In this document: positions 54,319 through 64,000 of the stretch, piece by piece
Layout: each line of letters begins with the position of its first letter
Numbering within the stretch: the stretch's first letter is position 1
Program-made: the position numbers and the translations under genes
Notes under the pieces: model-generated
The model's database searches: none
Seen by the model: the letters and a program-made list of their open reading frames with translations, nothing else
Told to the model about the DNA's origin: nothing
NCBI RefSeq assembly: GCF_011382965.1
Contig: NZ_CP049934.1
Span: 2,046,001 to 2,110,000 of the forward strand
Length of the DNA stretch: 64,000 bases
DNA from: Leucobacter insecticola
Lineage (GTDB): Bacteria > Actinomycetota > Actinomycetes > Actinomycetales > Microbacteriaceae
Reading direction: 5' to 3'

Positions 54319-55412
54319 CAGCAGCCGCGACCCGGGTTCGCCACGCACCACTCGTTCAGCTGCGCGACCGCCGCTTCGTGATCCTCGACGTTGGTCGTGA
54401 ACACCGATTCACGCGTATCAAGGTTGACCGCGACAAAGTAGAGCCAATCCCCGGTTCCGGGTTCAGCGCCGCCCCGATCGCGTCACGCCCAGGATTTGAG
54501 ATCGGCCCCGCGGGCAAGCCCTTGTGCACATAGGTGTTCCAGGGGTTGTCGTCAGCGAGCGCTTCGTCGGTCGACCACACGCTGCCGTCTTCGTGCTGCC
54601 CCATGCCGTACTGCGCCGTGGAGTCCATCTGCAGCAGCATGTCCTTGTCGAGTCGATTCTGGATCACGCGCGAAACCTTGCCGAAGTCCTCGATCCTGCC
54701 CCCTCACGCTGCACCATCGCGGCGATGGTCAACACGCGCTCGCGGTCATCCTCGGGAACGCCAAACTCGTTCAACACCTGCTTCTGCTGCTCAACGAGGC
54801 GCGTAATGGCCTCGACCGCGGTGGTGTCAGATTCGAACTCGTAAGTGGCAGGGAAGAGCCACCCTTCGAGCGAGGTGACCCCCGCTGGTAGACCAAACTG
54901 GCTCGGATCCGCCGCAGCAGTCTTCAGCTCCGCGAGCGGGATCCCCGCCCCCGCTGACACGATCTCCAGTGTCTGCGCGACCGATTTTCCCTCCGGAATC
55001 ATGGCCGTGAACGCCATCCGGTTCGCCGGATCCTGCAGCGCATCCAGGGCAGCCTGTGCACTCATCTGCAACTTCAAACGATACGAGCCCGGGAGGAACT
55101 CGACGGGGCCATCCTGCGCAAGTAACAACTCGTAAAAGGCTTCCGAGGTCTTCACCACATCGGCCTCAGCAAGGGAGTTTGCAACGTCTTCGCCGATCTC
55201 CCCTCGGTGATGACCACGATGGTCTCGCCGCGCCCCGCACCCTCGTAGTCGTTGCTCGTCCATCCGAGCGCAAGCGAAATGCGATCGCCGAACTGTGACC
55301 ACAGATACGTGCCCGCCGCTCCGAGTCCGCCGAGCAGCACCACGGCGACGATCACCGAGATGAGGACCCGCTTTCCAGTGGTCTTTGCTTCCCCGCGTGT
55401 GCGAGCGCTCAT
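54318..55412 (-). CDS. mltG: Endolytic murein transglycosylase MltG (YceG-like), three frame breaks
   Basis: MltG is a membrane-anchored lytic transglycosylase that cuts nascent glycan strands. The N terminus MSARTRGEAKTTGKRVLISV has one membrane helix. The family domain includes GSYRLKLQMSAQAALDALQD, IPEGKSVAQTLEIV, EGWLFPATYEFESDTTA, the catalytic context AAMVQREGG and NPWNTYVHKGLPAGPISNPG. One base must be restored in each of the C runs at 55200-55203, 54699-54703 and 54449-54452 to obtain a frame of about 365 residues ending NEWCVANPGRGC. It overlaps ruvX by 4 bases and aroE by TGATG. Confidence 0.9.
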
Positions 55413-55906
55413 TCTGCTGTGTTCCCCTCGGTTGTCTCGTTCTTCGTCTCGACCACGCTGCCCGCGGCTTCCCCGCGTGAGCGCTCAATATCAAGCGCAT
55501 GCTGCAGGATCACGACCGCGGCCGCTTGATCAATGATGCTGCGGCTCTGTTTCGATCTCTTTCCAGCCTGCCGCAACTGGCTGTGCGCCGACACCGTCGA
55601 AAGTCGCTCGTCCACGAGCCGCACAGCGATGTTCAGAGGCGCGAGCTCCACGGCGAGCTCCTGCGCAAACTCTCGCGCATCATCGGTGGAGGGTGTGTGC
55701 TCGCCGCGCAGGTTGAGGGGCAACCCCACAATGACTTCGATTGCTTCGAGTTCCCTCACAAGTTCCGTGATCCGCACGATCGACCCGCCGGGCCGCTCAC
55801 GCGGCACCGTCTCAACCGGTGTGGCGAGCATGCCGTGTGGATCGCTCTGCGCGACCCCCACGCGAGCCTTTCCGACGTCTATACCGAGACGTACTCCCGT
55901 GCGCAA
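55409..55906 (-). CDS. ruvX: Holliday junction resolvase-like / pre-16S rRNA nuclease RuvX (YqgF)
   Basis: This is a 165-residue YqgF-family nuclease with an RNase H-like fold. The metal Asp is in LGIDVGKARVGVAQSD, and EVIVGLPLNLRGEHTPST and RLVDERLSTVSAHSQL are conserved. Family members mature the 16S rRNA end in E. coli and resolve Holliday junctions in some bacteria. It follows alaS by 3 bases and overlaps mltG by 4. Confidence 0.93.
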   Translation of the reverse strand: MRTGVRLGIDVGKARVGVAQSDPHGMLATPVETVPRERPGGSIVRITELVRELEAIEVIVGLPLNLRGEHTPSTDDAREFAQELAVELAPLNIAVRLVDERLSTVSAHSQLRQAGKRSKQSRSIIDQAAAVVILQHALDIERSRGEAAGSVVETKNETTEGNTAE

Positions 55907-55909
55907 GCC

Positions 55910-58563
55910 CTAGGCCCCAAGCTCCCGGCGAATCTCAGCGAGCGCATCGGCGATCTTCAGAGGGTCAGTGCCGCCGCCCTGCGCAAGATCGTCTTTGCCG
56001 CCGCCACCGCCGCCGAGCACCTGCGCACCCAGTTTGGCGAGGGCACCCGCCTTGACGCCGGCCTCGCGCGCCGCGGCATTCGTCGCAGCGATGACGACCG
56101 GTTTGCCCGAGGCCTCGCCCGCGAGCACGACGACCGCCGCTTCGCTGCCGAGCCGCTCGCGCAGTTGCAGAGCCATGCTGCGCAGCTCGTCAGCGGAGCC
56201 GACGGTGCCGAGCGCTGCGAGCACCGCGCGGGCACCTCCGATCTGCTCCGCGCCCGCAAGCAGTTCCGGGATCCGCTGCCCCAGCTTCTCGGCTTCGAGC
56301 GCCGCGATCTTCTTCTCCGCCTGCTTCAGCTGGGAACCAAGATCCTGCACCTTCGTGACGAGTTCTGTGCGCGGCACCTTCAGGCCGCTCGTCAGCTGCT
56401 GCACGATCGCACGTTCGGCAGCGAAGTTGCGGAACGCCTCGATACCGACAAGCGATTCGATGCGACGATTGGTGGACCCGACAGAACTCTCCGAAATGAG
56501 GCTAATCATGCCGACCTCCGCGGATCCCGAAACGTGGGTGCCCGCGCAGAGCTCACGCGACCACGCACCGCCGATGTCGACCACGCGCACGCGGTCGCCA
56601 TACTTCTCCCCAAACAGCGCCATTGCGCCGAGGGCTTTCGCCTCGTCAATGCCCATTTCGCGGGTTACCACGTCATAGTCGGCGCGAATCGCAAGGTTTG
56701 AGATCTCTTCGATCTCGCTCTTCGTTTCTGCGGAGAGCGCGTCGCTGTGCGTAAAGTCGAGGCGCAGGTAGCCTGCCTTGTTGTAGGAACCCGCCTGGTG
56801 TGCTCCGCTGCCGAGCACCTCGCGCAGGGCGGCGTGCACGATGTGCGTGCCGGAGTGCGCTTGCGTGGCACCGCGGCGGTAGTCAGCGTCGACACGGGTC
56901 TCCGCACGCGCGTCGATCCCCACGGTGCCGACAGTCACTTTCACGGTGTGCACGATGAGCCCCGGCACCGGCTTCTGCACGTCGAGCACTTCAGCTTCGA
57001 AGCCGTCGCCGACGATGAGGCCCTGATCCGCGTCTTGACCACCCGACTCCGCCCACAGCGAGGTCTCCGCGAGCACGAGCTCGGCGATCTGGCCCTCGCG
57101 CGCCTCGGAAACCGGCAGGCCGTCGACGACGATCCCGAGCACGCGGCTTTCGTGGCTGAGCTCGTCATAGCCGGTGAACAGTGTCTCGCCGAGGCCGCGC
57201 AGTTCTTTGTAGACCGTCAGGTCCGCCCGCTGGCCCTTCTTGGCTTTCGCGTCCGCCTTTGCGCGATCCCGCTGTTCCTGCATGAGCGTCTGGAAGACGT
57301 CAGCATCTACAGAAACACCGGCTTCTTCTGCCACCTCAAGCGTCAGCTCGACGGGGAAACCGAAGGTGTCGTGGAGCAAAAACGCGGTTTCACCCGAGAC
57401 CGGCTTGCCTGAAGTCTTCGCCTCCGCCACCGCGGTGTCAAGGGTCTGGCTGCCCGATGCGAGGGTCCGCAAGAACGCCTTCTCTTCGGCATATGCGGCG
57501 CGAGAAATGAACTCGAAGTCCTGCTCAACCGAGGGATAGGCTGCCTTCATCGCATCGCGCGACACTGGGAACAGCTCGGCAAAGCTCGGTCCCTCAACGC
57601 CCAGCTGACGCATAGAACGAGTGACGCGACGCAGCAGACGCCGCAAAATGTAGCCGCGCCCCTCGTTCGAGGGCGTCACTCCGTCTGCGATCAACATGAG
57701 CCCCGAACGCACATGATCCGCGATCACGCGCAGCATCACGTCGTCCTCGTGGTTCTCTCCGTACACTTTGCCAGCGAGCTCCGCCGCGCGATCAAGCACG
57801 GGACGCACCTGGTCGATCTCGTACATGTTTTGCACGCCCTGCTTGATGAAGGCAACGCGCTCAAGACCGAGGCCGGTATCGATGTTCTTCTTCGGCAGTT
57901 CGCCCAGGATCGTGAAGTCGGTTTTCGACTTCACATCGGCAACCTGGTACTGCATGAACACGAGGTTCCAGATCTCCACGTAGCGATCGTCGTCGGTGGC
58001 GGGCCCCCGTCGACACCGTATTCGGGCCCCATGTCATAGAAGATCTCGGAGCAAGGGCCCGCGGGGCCGGGCTGGCCGGTAGACCAGTAGTTGGTGTCCT
58101 TGCCGAGCTTCTGGATCCGCTCCTCTGGCAGCGTCGAGTGTTGCTTCCACAGTGCCAGCGCCTCATCGTCTTCTTCGTAGACGGTGACCCAGAGATCCTC
58201 GGGGCGAAAGCCGAGACCGCCCTCTTCTTCGCTGGTGGTGAGCAGATCCCAAGCGAAAGTAATCGCCCCTTCTTTGAAATAGTCGCCGAAGGAGAAATTT
58301 CCGCACATCTGGAAGAAGGTGCCGTGGCGCGGGGTGCGCCCGACCTCCTCGATGTCGTTGGTACGAATGCACTTCTGCACGCTTGTGGCACGCGGGTACG
58401 GCGCAGGGACGAGCCCGGAGAGATACGGCACAAACGGCACCATTCCCGCCACCGTGAACATCAGGCTGGGATCATCACTTACGAGTGACGCTGAGGGCAC
58501 CACGGTGTGTCCGCGCTTCTCAAAAAAATCGAGCCAACGGCGGTGAATCTCGGCGGTCTGCAT
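55910..58563 (-). CDS. alaS: Alanine-tRNA ligase AlaS, frame broken
   Basis: This enzyme charges tRNA-Ala and edits mischarged Ser and Gly. The first 190 residues ([60 protein letters not shown]) are in one frame and the rest ([20 protein letters not shown] onward) in another. One base added within the run GGGCCCCC at 58001-58008 gives 884 residues. The editing site [16 protein letters not shown] and the distal [13 protein letters not shown] are present, as is the DHHA1-type tail ([15 protein letters not shown]). Confidence 0.95.
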
Positions 58564-58694
58564 CCGTTACGTGTCCTTGTTTGAGGTGTTGAAGAATCGT
58601 GGTTCCAAAGCCGCCGATTGAGTTTGGCTCGCAGAATCGAAATCAACGGGGCTTCGACTCGCTGCGCTCGCGGGGCCGGCGGCAGAGAGAGGTA

Positions 58695-58907
58695 CTAGCG
58701 CTTGTCGGGCAGCGAACTGAGCGCGGCCTCGACATCCAAATGAACCGGGTCTCCCTCGTGGTAGCCCTTATCGAAGGCGCGGTTAAACTCGGCGATCCCG
58801 CGATTCACCCGGTCGAAAAAGCGGCGCCCCTCAGGAGTCCTATTGACGAAGTGCGCTGCGACGAACCCCAGCACTGCGCCGCAGACGAGCCATCTGAGTT
58901 TCTGCAT
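58695..58907 (-). CDS. Small membrane-anchored protein upstream of alaS
   Basis: This 70-residue protein opens MQKLRWLVCGAVLGFVAAHF, one membrane helix, followed by a charged tail (GRRFFDRVNRGIAEFNRAF). Small proteins of this kind recur between rpsD and alaS in Actinobacteria. The start at 58907 was preferred over an upstream codon that adds a Cys-rich, signal-less stretch. Its function is unknown. Confidence 0.7.
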   Translation of the reverse strand: MQKLRWLVCGAVLGFVAAHFVNRTPEGRRFFDRVNRGIAEFNRAFDKGYHEGDPVHLDVEAALSSLPDKR

Positions 58908-58988
58908 GTAATCATCCCTTCGTAGCGTGAAACCCGCGCATTCCCTTCCAGCGCAGACACACGCGAACCAGCTTAGCGGGTGAGCCAT

Positions 58989-60452
58989 TCACCCGCGGGG
59001 CAACTCCACTGTGAAGCAGGTATCTCCCGGGCTACTTGTCACCCGCACGGATCCCCCGTGAGCCTGAGCGATCGCCTGAGTGATGGCGAGTCCAAGGCCG
59101 GTGCTGCCCGTCACGCGAGTGCGCGAACTGTCGCCGCGTGTGAACCGCTCAAACAAGGACGGCAGCTGTTCTTCGGGGATCCCGGGTCCATCATCGCGCA
59201 CCGTTATCGATACCCATCCCGGCCGATTCACCGCGCTCACCCGGACGCTGGTACCCGCCGGCGTATGGACCCTCGCGTTTGCGAGCAGGTTCACCATCAC
59301 CTGCTGCAACCTGGCGCCGTCACCGATGACGGTCGTGTCCTCTTCAGGAGCCTCCCAGATCCACTCGTGATCACTTCCGGCTGCGGCGGCGTCGTTCACG
59401 GCGTCGGAGATCAGCACCACCAGGTCCACCGGATCCCGAGCAATTTCCTTACCCTCATCGATACGGGCGAGCAGCAGCAGATCCTCAACAAGGGCCGTCA
59501 TGCGCACCGACTCCGATTCGATTCTGCCGAGCGCGTAGACGACATCTTGAGGGAGTTCAAGCCCCATGCGCTTCGTAAGCTCCGAATAGCCTCGGATTGA
59601 GGCGAGCGGCGTGCGCAGCTCGTGGGAGGCATCTGCCACGAAGCGACGCATCTTCTTCTCGCTTTCGTGGCGGGCCCGAAAGGCGTGGGTGACCTGATCG
59701 ATCATCGCGTTGAAGCCCGAGACTAAGCGGGTAAGCTCCCCCGCACTGCCTGGCCGTAGCTCCTCCGCCCGCTGTAGTTCAACGCTGCCGTGTTCCAGGC
59801 TCGTGTTCGCAACTTCCTCGGCTGCGGCAGCGACCAGCTCAAGCGGCCGCAATTCATGCCTCATGTACCAGGCCGCGAGAGATCCGAAAAGGAGACAGCC
59901 GAGGACAGCCACGGTCGCCATCGTGAGCCCTAAGGAGGAAATTGTCCGCTCCACCGATGTGAGCGGCAGCCCTGTCACAACGGTGGCACCGTCGCGCTGT
60001 TCGAGCGCGAAACGATACCCTCCGAGCCCTTCACCGGGTGAAAGCTCGCGGTGCGAAGCGCTGGGCCAATTGTTGAGGATCTTCGCGAGCTGCTGTGTCG
60101 AAAGCATTTGTACGCTGTAGTCGGTGTCGAGATACGCGCCGGTCGCACCATCCGGATCCACCCGGATCACGATCGCACCCGCGGCGACGCCCGGACCCTC
60201 AACGATCACTGAGACGTCGCTCTTGGTGACTTGCCCTGGCACTCCAACTCCGCCAGTAATCATGACCCGCGAGGAGAGCATTCCGAGCTCTCCGTCGAGT
60301 TGTTCGATCAGCGATGCGCGCAGCGAGGTAAGTCCGATCAGCGCAATCGTTCCCGAAAGCACGATGACGGTGAACGCTAGCGCTGCAACGAGCCGGGTGC
60401 GCAACGACCAGTGCGCGGGGCGTAACGATCGCAAAGTTGCTCGCTCAGTCAT
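58989..60452 (-). CDS. Two-component sensor histidine kinase
   Basis: This 487-residue kinase has a membrane helix near residues 20-45 (LVAALAFTVIVLSGTIALIG), an outer sensory region to about 180, a second helix (TMATVAVLGCLLFGSLAAWY), a HAMP segment, and the phosphoacceptor box DASHELRTPLASIRGYSEL. The ATPase domain shows NLLANARVHTP (N box), DDGPGIPEEQLP and STGLGLAITQAIA. It follows the response regulator and overlaps it by 8 bases. The signal is unknown. Confidence 0.93.
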   Translation of the reverse strand: MTERATLRSLRPAHWSLRTRLVAALAFTVIVLSGTIALIGLTSLRASLIEQLDGELGMLSSRVMITGGVGVPGQVTKSDVSVIVEGPGVAAGAIVIRVDPDGATGAYLDTDYSVQMLSTQQLAKILNNWPSASHRELSPGEGLGGYRFALEQRDGATVVTGLPLTSVERTISSLGLTMATVAVLGCLLFGSLAAWYMRHELRPLELVAAAAEEVANTSLEHGSVELQRAEELRPGSAGELTRLVSGFNAMIDQVTHAFRARHESEKKMRRFVADASHELRTPLASIRGYSELTKRMGLELPQDVVYALGRIESESVRMTALVEDLLLLARIDEGKEIARDPVDLVVLISDAVNDAAAAGSDHEWIWEAPEEDTTVIGDGARLQQVMVNLLANARVHTPAGTSVRVSAVNRPGWVSITVRDDGPGIPEEQLPSLFERFTRGDSSRTRVTGSTGLGLAITQAIAQAHGGSVRVTSSPGDTCFTVELPRG

Positions 60453-61182
60453 CGCTCGCCTGCTTCAGAATGTATCCGACTCCCCGCACGGTGCGTATTA
60501 TGGGCGATCGCCCCGTTTCTAGTTTTTTGCGTAGATACGAAATGTTGAGCTCCACCACCGCCCGGCTGCCGTCATACTCCCCATGCCAGACGCGCTCGTA
60601 AATCTTTGCTTTGCTGACCACACGCTGCTCGTTCTCCATGAGGAACAGCAGCAGCTCGTACTCCGTCGAGGTCAGGTTGATCGTTTCTCCGCCACGCTGC
60701 ACCTCGCAGCTGTGCTCGTTGAGCGTCAGGTCACCAAAACGCCGCACCGGATCCGTTGCCTGCCGAAGCGTCGTCGTCGAGCGGCGGGCCAGCGCGTGTA
60801 CGCGCGCGACCAACTCATCGAGACTGAACGGTTTGGTGAGATAGTCGTCGCCGCCTGCGCCGAGCCCCGTGAGTCGATCCTGCAGCGAATCGCGGGCGGT
60901 CAGAAACAGCACGGGAATCTGATCACCCTCGGAACGCAAGCGCTGCAGCACTTCGAGACCATCCAACTCGGGCATCATGATGTCGAGCACCATGAGATCC
61001 GGTTTGAAGTCGGGAATTGAGGCAAGCGCTTCGGCACCGTCTCGCGCGATCCGGGTCTCCCAGCCTTCGTAGCGCAGGGCCATGCTGATGAGGTCAGCAA
61101 GCGAGGGCTCGTCGTCAACCACGAGCACACGGGGCTTCTGATCCTGTGCGGTGTCTGCCGCGGTCGCCGTCTGAGTTCGCAT
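60445..61182 (-). CDS. OmpR-family response regulator
   Basis: This 245-residue regulator has a receiver domain (about 20-135) with the acidic pair in LVVDDEPSLADL, phospho-Asp in LMVLDIMMPELDG and the switch Lys in DDYLTKPFSLDEL. A winged-helix DNA-binding domain follows, with INLTSTEYELLLFLMENEQR and VELNISYLRKKLETGRSPII. The start MRTQTATAADTAQ at 61182 is chosen; the frame is open 21 codons earlier without a ribosome binding site. It overlaps the partner kinase. Confidence 0.92.
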   Translation of the reverse strand: MRTQTATAADTAQDQKPRVLVVDDEPSLADLISMALRYEGWETRIARDGAEALASIPDFKPDLMVLDIMMPELDGLEVLQRLRSEGDQIPVLFLTARDSLQDRLTGLGAGGDDYLTKPFSLDELVARVHALARRSTTTLRQATDPVRRFGDLTLNEHSCEVQRGGETINLTSTEYELLLFLMENEQRVVSKAKIYERVWHGEYDGSRAVVELNISYLRKKLETGRSPIIRTVRGVGYILKQASDD

Positions 61183-61257
61183 GCTCCCAGTCAGCCAGAT
61201 GATCCTATGCGGATCGTGTGCACGCCCCGCAGATCGGCTGGACATTGCTCACAAACC

Positions 61258-61293
61258 AAAGGAGGGGCCCCGGCGAACCGGGACCCCTCCTTT
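61258..61293 (-). terminator. Terminator of rpsD
   Basis: A 16-base stem with one mismatch (beginning AAAGGAGGGG, ending CCCCTCCTTT) and loop CGAA lies 14 bases after the rpsD stop. On the minus strand it is followed by the T-rich TTTGGTTTGT, a good intrinsic terminator separating rpsD from the two-component genes. Confidence 0.85.
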
Positions 61294-61306
61294 GAATTAC
61301 GCCGTA

Positions 61307-61936
61307 TTAGCGCGCTGCGTAGTACTCGACGACGAGCTGCACTTCACAGGTCACGGGGACCTCGGCGCGCTTCGGGCGGCGAGTCAGGCGTGCCTGCAGC
61401 TTGTCGAGCTCAACCTCGAGGTAGCCGGGAACGTTCGGCAGAACCTCTGCGTGGCCACCAGCGGCAGCAACCTGCAGGGGTTCGATGCCCTCGGAGCGCT
61501 CCTTCACGTGGATGAGCTGTCCGGGCTTGACGCGGAACGAGGGGCGATCGACGATCTTGCCGTCAACAAGGATGTGGCGGTGCACGACGAGCTGGCGAGC
61601 CTGCGCGGTCGTGCGGGCGAAGCCTGCGCGGAGCACGAGGGCGTCGAGACGCATCTCGAGCAGCTCAACCAGGTTCTCACCGGTCAGGCCATCCTGGCGA
61701 CGGGCTTCCTTGAACGCGATCACGAGCTGCTTCTCGCGGATGCCGTACTGGGCGCGAAGACGCTGCTTCTCGCGCAGACGCACAGCGTAGTCGCTGTCGC
61801 TCTTGCGCTTGGTGCGGCCGTGCTGGCCGGGACCGTAGGGGCGGCGCTCCATGTACTTGGCAGCCTTGGGGGTCAGGGCAATGCCCAGTGCCCGCGAGCG
61901 GCGGGTCTGTGAGCGGGTACGCGACGTAGTCGACAC
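61307..61936 (-). CDS. rpsD: 30S ribosomal protein S4, zinc-free type
   Basis: S4 starts assembly of the small subunit by binding 16S rRNA. The 209 residues include the S4 RNA-binding domain LEMRLDALVLRAGFARTTAQ and VVHRHILVDGKIVDRPSFRV. The N terminus (MSTTSRTRSQTRRSRALGIA, then YMERRPYGPGQHGR) lacks the four zinc cysteines, so it is the zinc-free form seen in Microbacteriaceae. GTG at 61936 has AAAGGA upstream; the open frame beyond it is Cys-rich and unlike S4. Confidence 0.95.
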   Translation of the reverse strand: MSTTSRTRSQTRRSRALGIALTPKAAKYMERRPYGPGQHGRTKRKSDSDYAVRLREKQRLRAQYGIREKQLVIAFKEARRQDGLTGENLVELLEMRLDALVLRAGFARTTAQARQLVVHRHILVDGKIVDRPSFRVKPGQLIHVKERSEGIEPLQVAAAGGHAEVLPNVPGYLEVELDKLQARLTRRPKRAEVPVTCEVQLVVEYYAAR

Positions 61937-62196
61937 GTTGATCCTTTCGGGTTTCTGTTTCTCGTGCTTCTGTCTGTGAGGTTCACAGGTCGAAACACAT
62001 GTTCTCTCGGCCACGCTGTGTCCGCATTGACAACGCCCGACAGGATCACACGACCCGGTCAGACAGCAATGCACGCGACACAGCACACCGTCTTCGGTGA
62101 GGGAACGACCAGTGCAGAAACCCGGCTACAGGGCGACTGCCACCTGTTCTCGCGCGCAGCCAGCGGCGGGAACGGTGTAGGCCAACGAAGAGCTTA

Positions 62197-63525
62197 TCAG
62201 ATTCCGCCGGTGATGCGGCGGATCTTCTCGAGTCGGTCCGCGATCTCGCGTTCATGCCCGCGCGATACCGGTTCGTAGTACCGCCGCCCGACGAGCTCAT
62301 CGGGGAGATATTGCTGCTCCGAGACGCCACGCGGATCATTGTGGGGGTACTTGTAGCCCTTGCCGTGGCCGAGCCGTTTCGCGCCCGGATAGTGCCCGTC
62401 GCGCAGGTGAATCGGAACGAGCCCGAATCGCCCGGCCTTCACATCCGCGATCGCCGCATCAATTGCGCTGATCACCGCATTCGACTTCGGCGCCGTCGCA
62501 ATGTAGATCGTTGCCTCAGCAAGCGGGATCCGCGCCTCGGGAAGCCCAATCAGCTGCGTCGCCTCAGCCGCCGCGACCGCGATCAGTAGCGCCTGGGGAT
62601 CCGCCATTCCCACATCTTCAGCGGCGTGAACCATGAGTCTGCGCGCAATGAATCGCGGATCCTCCCCCGCTTCGATCATTCTCGCAAGATAGTGGATCGC
62701 GGCGTCAGGATCCGAACCGCGCAGCGACTTGATGAAGGCGCTAATGACGTCGTAGTGCTGATCGCCGTTTTTGTCGTAGCGCAGGAGCGCCCGGTCAATC
62801 GATGCCGACACTATCTCGGCCGTAATGACGGGCGTCTCTTCACCCTCGACCCCCGCGAGGGCGGAACCCGCCGCCGCTTCAAGCCCGGTCAGGGCGCGCC
62901 GGGCGTCGCCGGAGGCCAGCTGGATCAGCGCATCGAGCGCATCATCGTCGATCCCAACGGTGTCTCCGAGCCCGCGAGGATCCTGAATCGCGCGGGTGAG
63001 GAGGGTTCGCAGGTCCTGATCCTGCAACGGTTCAAGTGTGAGCAGCAGCGACCGCGACAGCAACGGGCTGATCACCGAGAACGAGGGGTTCTCGGTCGTC
63101 GCCGCGACAAGGGTGACCCAGCCATTTTCTACGCCGGGCAGCAGCGCGTCTTGCTGAGCCTTCGTAAATCGGTGGATCTCGTCCAGAAAAAGCACCGTCG
63201 CGATGTCGTACAGATCACGGTCGTTCAGCGCACGCTCCATGACCGTACGGACGTCTTTGATGCCTGCCGTTACCGCGGAGAGCTCAACGAACCGCCGACC
63301 ACTCGAGTGCGCGATTGCCTGCGCGAGCGTGGTTTTTCCGGTGCCGGGCGGACCCCACAGAATGATCGACACCGCCCCCTGCGAAGCCTCTCCGGCGGCG
63401 GCAAGAACCTGCAGCGGTGAGCCGGGGCGCAACAGGTGCTGCTGTCCCACAACTTCATCGAGCGAGCGCGGGCGCATGCGCACGGCGAGGGGTGCCGTGT
63501 GTCCGGGAATTGCTGAGGTGCTCAC
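62197..63525 (-). CDS. rarA: Replication-associated recombination protein RarA (MgsA/WRNIP1 family)
   Basis: This 442-residue AAA ATPase acts at stalled replication forks. Walker A is [20 protein letters not shown], Walker [17 protein letters not shown], sensor 1 [20 protein letters not shown]. The C-terminal tetramerisation part has [20 protein letters not shown] and the end signature [20 protein letters not shown]. It stands between rpsD and a divergent DUF349 gene. The 260 bases between rpsD and rarA (61937-62196) hold the rpsD promoter region; I see no gene there. Confidence 0.95.
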   Translation of the reverse strand: MSTSAIPGHTAPLAVRMRPRSLDEVVGQQHLLRPGSPLQVLAAAGEASQGAVSIILWGPPGTGKTTLAQAIAHSSGRRFVELSAVTAGIKDVRTVMERALNDRDLYDIATVLFLDEIHRFTKAQQDALLPGVENGWVTLVAATTENPSFSVISPLLSRSLLLTLEPLQDQDLRTLLTRAIQDPRGLGDTVGIDDDALDALIQLASGDARRALTGLEAAAGSALAGVEGEETPVITAEIVSASIDRALLRYDKNGDQHYDVISAFIKSLRGSDPDAAIHYLARMIEAGEDPRFIARRLMVHAAEDVGMADPQALLIAVAAAEATQLIGLPEARIPLAEATIYIATAPKSNAVISAIDAAIADVKAGRFGLVPIHLRDGHYPGAKRLGHGKGYKYPHNDPRGVSEQQYLPDELVGRRYYEPVSRGHEREIADRLEKIRRITGGI

Positions 63526-63621
63526 CCTGCCATGCTATCGATGCTCAGCTATGGCATAGTTGGAAGAGTCACATTCGGTCGGCAATCCTGCTGACCCCGT
63601 TATCGACAGGTGAGTAGCACG

Positions 63622-64000
63622 GTGAGCGAAGCGAGCAACGAGAAGCCCTGGGGCCGAGTCGACGAAGATCGTACGGTGTATGTCCGCGAGGGCGACAACG
63701 AGCGTGCAGTCGGATCGTTCCCAGACGGTACCCCCGAAGAGGCGCTTGCCTACTTCACTCGGAAATTCTCAGATCTCGAGGGTCAAGTGACTCTCCTCGA
63801 AGCCCGCATCGCGCGCGGCACCGCCGAGGGGTCGGTCGCGGAGACCGTCACGAAGCTGCAGGCGCAGTTGGTTGAGCCCGCAGCTGTTGGTGACCTCGCC
63901 AGCCTCCGAGCGCGCGTCGAGAAGCTCGGCGGAAAAGCAGCTGAGCTCAACGAGAAACAGCAGGCAGAGCGTGAGGCAGCGCGCCAGGAAGCGCTCGCGA
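63622..64000 (+). CDS. DUF349 domain protein, 5' part only
   Basis: This frame runs off the window. It reads MSEASNEKPWGRVDEDRTVY and GSFPDGTPEEALAYFTRKFS, then charged coiled-coil sequence (EARIARGTAEGSVAETVTKL, REAARQEALA), as in actinobacterial DUF349 proteins, which are long helical proteins of unknown function. GTG 63622 has AGGTGAG eight bases upstream; GTG 63610 in the same frame is an alternative. It is divergent from rarA. Confidence 0.8.
   Translation, partial: MSEASNEKPWGRVDEDRTVYVREGDNERAVGSFPDGTPEEALAYFTRKFSDLEGQVTLLEARIARGTAEGSVAETVTKLQAQLVEPAAVGDLASLRARVEKLGGKAAELNEKQQAEREAARQEALA

Noticed and set aside
60445..61182. Assigning the two-component pair to a named actinobacterial system (MtrAB, TrcRS or similar)
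   Set aside because: Motifs identify only OmpR-family regulator and HAMP kinase; nothing decisive for a specific name can be read.
1..64000. CRISPR array, transposase, integrase or phage genes
   Set aside because: No array of regularly spaced repeats and no recombinase or phage protein was seen on either strand.

Overview
The window is high-GC DNA from a Gram-positive actinobacterium, most likely Microbacteriaceae (Leucobacter-like). This rests on family knowledge and gene order, not on a database search. Supporting signs are a homodimeric-type AceE next to a FasR-like regulator and fabD-fabH-acpP-fabF, a guanylate kinase fused to an actinobacterial integration host factor domain, a zinc-free ribosomal protein S4, and the conserved series rarA / rpsD / alaS-ruvX-mltG-aroE-aroC-aroK-aroB / efp-nusB-pyrR-pyrB-pyrC-carA-carB-pyrF-gmk.

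Layout. 0-3.6 kb (minus): methionine importer metQ-metN-metI followed by nif3. 3.9-9.2 kb: GAPDH, a stress protein and redox or detoxification enzymes. 9.4-14.4 kb: a PadR/DUF1048 pair behind two palindromic operators, a large wall-anchored surface protein, an alcohol dehydrogenase and tRNA-Val. 14.5-25.4 kb: an acyl-CoA synthetase, an AhpE peroxiredoxin, AceE, the FasR-fab lipid cluster, a glutamine amidotransferase and a CAT-anticodon tRNA. 25.6-37.5 kb (minus): the pyrimidine operon with gmk and a transporter downstream, plus nusB and efp. 37.6-49.5 kb: an accessory block inserted between efp and aroB, which are usually close neighbours in Actinobacteria. 49.6-58.9 kb (minus): aroB-aroK-aroC-(DUF6882-like gene)-aroE-mltG-ruvX-alaS. 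59-64 kb: a two-component system, rpsD, rarA and the start of a DUF349 protein.

The accessory block holds a toxin-antitoxin pair with a decayed toxin, an AT-richer row of immunity-type genes behind an orphan PoNe nuclease tip, and a VWA / AAA ATPase / unknown-protein module. It also holds an intact VapBC-like pair and a CoA-disulfide-reductase/rhodanese gene behind a CsoR/CstR-type palindrome. Two long inverted repeats lie in it.

An overriding property of the sequence is single-base loss. At least 14 reading frames are broken (nif3, ahpE, aceE, fabF, the amidotransferase, a transporter, carB, pyrC, one unknown gene, the PoNe tip, aroC, aroE, mltG three times, alaS). In most cases restoring one base to a short G or C run repairs the frame exactly. 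Many of these genes are essential, so I read them as sequencing or assembly errors and annotate them as whole genes with a marked break.
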